In this document: piece after piece, positions 18,638 through 22,353 of the stretch
Layout: every line of letters starts with the position of its first letter
Numbering within the stretch: position 1 is the first letter of the stretch
Assembly (NCBI GenBank): GCA_903772945.1
Contig: CAICTM010001806.1
Location: 1 to 22,353 of the forward strand
Length of the DNA: 22,353 nt
Direction of reading: 5' to 3'
From: Seminavis robusta
Lineage: Eukaryota > Bacillariophyta > Bacillariophyceae > Naviculales > Naviculaceae
Notes under the pieces: generated by a model
Told to the model about the DNA's origin: nothing
The model's input: only the letters and a program-made list of their open reading frames with translations
The model's database searches: none
Program-made: the position numbers and the translations under genes

Positions 18638-18937
18638 CAGAGAGCAGATGAGCGACAAACTCAACTGCAGCTTGAACCCGAGGAACCGCACAAGAACGCT
18701 GAGCAGAAGAGTAAGGAATGGTTTGCGGCTGAAGAGTCGACCAAAGACGCTGGTGGTACGTCCATAAGGACAAAGGCAGCAGTCAAGGGAGGGCATCTCA
18801 GGGCGGAAGAAGACCGTTTGGCTCTGTTCAAACCCACCATCCAGAGTAGAACATCGGTGAGGGCCAAAGGGAATGAACAGAAGAGGGAAGGAGCCAGAAA
18901 CACGGCAGTCAACAAAAAAAGGTTTGCGTCGTCGTGA
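18638..18937 (+). pseudogene. 100-codon open continuation past the TAA
   Basis: In the same frame as exon 3, directly after TAA 18635-18637, the sequence reads QRADERQTQLQLEPEEPHKN, then KSKEWFAAEESTKDAGG and ends KKRFASS before TGA at 18937. It is charged and Lys/Glu-rich like the rest of the protein. I infer that it is the former C-terminus cut off by a nonsense change (CAA to TAA), or a readthrough extension. No intron that would skip the stop fits both splice sites and frame. Confidence 0.5.
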
Positions 18938-19112
18938 ATAAGCCAATATTATTTGTGTAATCGTTACTTGTATACAGTAGCTGGCTGCACACTTTTTCCT
19001 ACACGACTTCTCTGTAGAAAGTGTACCAGTGGGGTGCATGAGTCTCATGCGGCACATCTCCGAGTTTCTCTTCCTCCGACCTTGGTTGCTTTGTAGAATT
19101 GACTAATAGTCG
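18938..19112. other. Convergent intergenic gap
   Basis: Only 175 bp separate the ends of two convergent genes. It contains AATAAG (18937-18942) and AATATT, which may serve 3'-end formation, but no clear shared terminator. Confidence 0.4.
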
Positions 19113-21628
19113 TCACCATCCCAATGGCCATTTCTTTCTCTTTGGGGGAGAAGTGTGCATTGATGCGGGTTTAGTAATCTTGCCACACACTCCTGCCTTG
19201 GTAGGAAAGAGACTACCCAGTGTATCCATCATGTCAAAAAAATCATGTGATTCACCTTTGGGCAGCCAAGTCTTGAGACTCTTTTTGACCATAGATGCAG
19301 GAATGTTCGCCATCTTCACATCAGCCTTTTGGGTCGTTCCGGATTCCTCCCAGTCGTACATATCAAGAGCAACTAAGATCTTCCGAGCATGGAGGCCCAC
19401 AACCAACTCAGTGGAGCCGAAGACATGGGACATCAGCAATGATGCCACATTTTCGCTGCATATTGTCATGAGATCTTTCTTGTTTGTTGGGATTTTTCCT
19501 TCGTGTTTAAGTTCTGGTTCCAACAACTTTGCTGCAATCGACTTGATCGTGGCCGCGACCAAGTTTTTGTCATCGTAATCATTGATGACTTTCTGAATTC
19601 TGTTTTCCGTGGCAGTGGCAAAGTTGTCAGGCATGACCAAGCCACTGGAATGAAAGGACACCAAGATTTGAAAAATGTCACCAAACAGACTGCAACACAT
19701 AAGGGTGAGATTTTGTACCCAATACAACCACAAGATTTGATGGAAGGCACATACCTTTTCTGGCTTATCACTAGCCCAACCATGTATATGAAAACACGAC
19801 CATTAAAGTCAAGGGCCGGCCGCAAGGAGTCCGCTCCAATGAATTCCATGACCATGGTGAACGACATTGGCTGTGGGAGCAGATGTCGATCCTTCAGCCG
19901 CATGCAGATAGTCCGAAGGGAAGCCAGCTTCTTCTTTGCCTCTTCAACCCAATCAGTTCCCGGTTTGTCCATGGTGGATCCATTCTTCCTAGGCGGCTCT
20001 GAGTGAATGCCCAGCCTCGCGGCCTTCTGATGTGGTGTCTCTGCATCAAGCAGAGATGTATCCGATCGCTTTGCTTTCTTTGTCACTGGCTCTGTTGGGC
20101 CTTCCTCAGCTTCTTTTTTGAGCTGTTCTTGTTCTTTCTTCTTGGCTTGTGTAAGCTGTTCAGCTTCTTGTTGTTTCTTTGCGGCGGCTCACAAAGCCTT
20201 TTCCTTATCAGCCAACTCTTTTTGCCTTTTCTCCTTGGTTTGTCGCCTAGATCCCGACAATCTTTGCGTGCCAGAGGAGATGTTGCGTCTTTCTTCTTGA
20301 ATCCTAGTCGCCTCCTCCACTGCCTCCACTGGCTGCTTCTTGGCTGCTTCTTCTTGTGCTTTTACGGCATTCAGCCTTGCCTGAATTCTTGCTTGCTTTT
20401 TGAGCTTGGCAATGTGTTTCTTGACTTCCTGGTCTACGGCTTTATCCATGTCTTTTTCAGATTTGCAGAGCTTGCAGGTGATAGTTGCAATAGATTCGAC
20501 AAGTTCCAGGGTAGCGTCTGGGTTCATTGCCCGAAAAACTGACATAAGGTTCCTCCACCTAGCCCACCGCTGGGTGTATGTGCAATAGGACTGAACACCA
20601 CTCTTTTCCATGCCCAATACCCTGGCTTTTGAATCTTCTTCTTTTTTTGTAGCTGTATGCACAGCCTTGACTTTGGCAAATCATCCTTTTCTGGCTGCCA
20701 TGCCTTGGGGTATGTTTCCGAAAATCCTGGTCTAACATGATCCCAATCAATTGCTGCAAGCTCATCCTGTGTATAAGGCATTGTGTATTGATGTCTCGCC
20801 ACTCCTAGGACTTCACATACCGCAACAACGGCAGACTTGCATCTAAAGAAGATGGGGGGTGGATTGGCATTGTACTGAATGGCAGTCGTCATTGAATCCT
20901 TTGCTTTTTGTGTCACGAAGTATGTCTGGTTCCCCTAGGTGATTCGCAGGGCCTGGCGATCTGGATCAATAGCAGGCTGAAGAGACTTCGAAGTATAGAC
21001 ATCCCATCATGCGTTCCCAAGTACATTATGTGCTGCCATCCACAATATCATGTCGTGGCGCTGATTCTCAGTTCCGGCAGGTTCAGTGGTTCCAAAGGGG
21101 TCTAGCTGAAGGAAAATGCTCTGATCCCTCACTTCATGTTGATTGCCAAAGATAGACGGTGGTGTTCTTGCCAGCTTAATTAAGAGAAAGCTCTCGCAAG
21201 GTGAATGCAATGTCCTCTGAAATGCCTTCCCCAGTTTTGTCTCGATCCACAATCGTAACTTCCCATGCAGAGATCAAGATTTCAGGCCTTGGGAGTTCAA
21301 GCAGCGTCTTGAGATATTCATGGGATGCCAGGGCTGCTGCATAGCACTTCTTGTGGAGACAAACTGCATCAGGAAAAGGCAATGGTTGGCCATACTTGGA
21401 GAAGCATTTGTTGAAGCGATCAGTACATTCCTTCTGAAGGTCCACTCGGCAGTCTGTTGGCTGTGGCTTGAAGCTGTTCCAAAGCAAAAGAAGAGCCTCC
21501 TGGTCGGTCATTTCCTCGGCTGTGTCTGTTTCCTCGACAGCTGTTTCAGTGTCCGTCATCGCGCTAGTGCATCGGTGGTAACAAGTAACTACGGATCTTC
21601 GTCGTCTCCCGTTGTAAATTCGGGGCAT
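19113..21628 (-). pseudogene. Decayed gene with a C-terminal endonuclease III-like (HhH-GPD) fold
   Basis: A continuous protein can be followed from MPRIYNG (ATG 21628; a second ATG at 21559 begins MTDTETAVEE) to the stop at 19113. It is broken by a one-base insertion near 21180, TGA at 21007-21009, TAG at 20935-20937, a frame change at an A7 run (20642-20648) and TGA at 20189-20191. One intron is clear: 19690-19754 (GTATGT...TTGCAG, 65 bp). Regions in order: acidic N-terminus, mixed domain (DELAAIDWDHVRPGF), helical part (YTQRWARWRNLMSVFRAM), Lys/Gln/Glu-rich coiled coil (about 20430-20080), then a C-terminal helical domain. That domain, from MVGLVISQ through IQKVINDYDDKNLVAATIKS, DLMTICSENVASLLMSHVFG and VVGLHARKILVALDMYDW, follows the endonuclease III fold order. 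The HhH loop Lys and the VDTH Asp, both catalytic in EndoIII, are replaced (N and G by my alignment), and no Fe-S Cys cluster is seen. Fold assignment is by eye. Confidence 0.5.
19690..19754 (-). other. Intron in the EndoIII-like gene
   Basis: The minus strand reads AAAAG|GTATGTGCC at the donor and TTATGTGTTGCAG|TCTG at the acceptor, 65 bp apart. Removal joins VISQK to SLFGDIFQIL in frame, inside the first helices of the predicted HhH-GPD fold. Confidence 0.75.
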
Positions 21629-21634
21629 TTCGTG

Positions 21635-21677
21635 CCCTAATTTAGGGCAGAGTTTGAAACTCTGCCCTAATTAAGGG
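21635..21677. repeat. Hairpin with 14-bp perfect arms near a gene start
   Basis: TTAGGGCAGAGTTT (21642-21655) and AAACTCTGCCCTAA (21657-21670) are perfect reverse complements separated by a single G. CCC/GGG and AAT pairs extend it to 21635-21677 with bulges. It ends 7 bp upstream of the first ATG (21628) of the minus-strand gene, so it would lie in the 5' leader or core promoter. Confidence 0.8.
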
Positions 21678-22353
21678 ACAGTGCACGCACCTCTGTGGAC
21701 AGACGTCAAACGTGCACGGCTCGTAGCATTGTGACGTCATACACGACTGCGAATATGCACGATTGAGGCACGCTCCTGAAAACAAGCTCCTACGACGTTT
21801 ATGACAACCACCAAGCCAGATGTCCATGTCACAACAGCAAAAACGTCGTGTCGCATTATAACGTAGGATTTCAGTCTTCAGATGGTCTGATGGAAACATC
21901 GCTACTGCATCTGTACACTCTTTCAGTACAAAGAGCAGTGTCACCATCAGACAAGATAGAAACAGCTGTAGAGGACATAAAGTTCCACTGCAAGGAAAGA
22001 TGATGCAGTTCCTCATCCATGACCTATCTAAACAGATGGCTTGATCTAACCAGCCAAAAGAGATCCATGGATCTGTATCCTGCATGGCTGAATGATGGAG
22101 AATTCTTTGACGCCAAATCTGCGTTTGTGTTTATGTTATAGATTAAAGAACTAATGAAGAAGTAGTTGACCTGAGAAACAGACCCAACAGCACAAGTAGA
22201 GCTCTGCAGTAGACCGGTTCCTGTATGGCCAGTGCCAGGGTATTGAGCAATTAGACTGTTCAATCATTGCTTCCACAGTGATTGAATAGCATTGGCTGCC
22301 AGCCTTGGGCTGGCCTTTCCAGCGCCAGTGGAAGGAGATCTCCACCAAACAGA
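21678..22353. other. Upstream region, no gene seen
   Basis: No frame looks coding. It is probably the 5' flank of the minus-strand gene. It contains CRE-like sites (21703-21708 and 21732-21739) and a hairpin with 7-bp arms at 22298-22314 (GCCAGCC...GGCTGGC, TTG loop). Confidence 0.45.
21703..21739. promoter_or_regulatory. CRE-like pair ACGTCA and TGACGTCA
   Basis: ACGTCA at 21703-21708 and the full palindrome TGACGTCA at 21732-21739 lie 75-110 bp upstream of the minus-strand ATG. Such sites bind bZIP factors, and in Phaeodactylum TGACGT/ACGTCA elements mediate CO2/cAMP responses. A role here is inferred from sequence and position only. Confidence 0.35.

Noticed and set aside
18596..19057. 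153-codon minus-strand ORF
   Set aside because: It overlaps exon 3 and its open extension on the plus strand and has Cys/Phe/Leu-rich shadow composition.
19503..20542. Plus-strand ORFs of 167 and 179 codons
   Set aside because: They are antisense to the coiled coil and HhH-GPD-like domain; the Leu/Phe/Cys-rich translation comes from the opposite strand's Lys/Glu codons.
16681..21628. The two convergent genes as one mobile two-gene cassette
   Set aside because: I found no shared terminal repeats or target duplication around them, so there is no evidence that they move or work together.
21642..22085. 147-codon minus-strand ORF near the right end
   Set aside because: Cys-rich, no domain, crosses the hairpin and CRE-like sites; looks like random open sequence.

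Overview
The window looks like nuclear DNA from a diatom, probably a pennate one. This is inferred from three things: short introns (about 65-126 bp) with GTAAG/GTATG donors and CAG/TAG acceptors; a fragment resembling a DDE-transposase family that I recall as multicopy in diatom genomes; and dense retroelement debris between small lineage-specific genes. No bacterial-style operon, rRNA, tRNA or CRISPR array is visible. No species can be named from the sequence alone.

Layout. Bases 1-1870 are a G/T-skewed low-complexity tract with no convincing gene. A lysine-rich small ORF (2017-2394, +) follows, then about 1.1 kb of gene-free DNA with hairpins. A broken minus-strand gene occupies 3483-5730. 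It is interrupted by a 980-bp insert (4403-5382) flanked by an 80-bp near-perfect direct repeat, and the insert carries CRE-like palindromes and tandem 20-mers. Next come a minus-strand pseudogene (6092-6741), a two-exon plus-strand gene with a frameshift (6825-7348), a minus-strand gene with one nonsense codon (7171-8217), and a plus-strand gene with one nonsense codon and one frameshift (8856-10227). Three hairpin repeats precede that last gene, and the third contains its ATG. A transposase fragment lies antisense at its 3' end.

The centre (10775-16570) is one Ty3/gypsy LTR retrotransposon in minus orientation. It has matched LTRs with TG...CA ends, a 4-bp target duplication, a purine-rich tract beside the 3' LTR, and the order protease, reverse transcriptase, RNase H, integrase. 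It is unusual in having a 1.19-kb internal tandem duplication (RT half, RNase H, start of IN), a 59-bp extra repeat in one LTR, very little room for gag and no recognisable tRNA primer site.

To its right are two convergent host-like genes. One is a three-exon plus-strand gene (16681-18637, with 100 more open codons to 18937). The other is a degraded minus-strand gene (21628-19113) whose C-terminal domain looks like the endonuclease III (HhH-GPD) fold with both catalytic residues missing. A hairpin with 14-bp perfect arms and CRE-like sites lies just upstream of that gene.

A theme across the window is that genes are broken by isolated in-frame stops (seven found) and single-base frameshifts. 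All seven stops could come from one C-to-T change. Some frameshifts, especially in the retroelement, could be long-read consensus errors. I see no clearly functional new multi-gene system. The best candidates for a second look are the catalytically empty HhH-GPD-like protein, the exon-repeat insertion, the hairpin repeats at a start codon and the internally duplicated retroelement.
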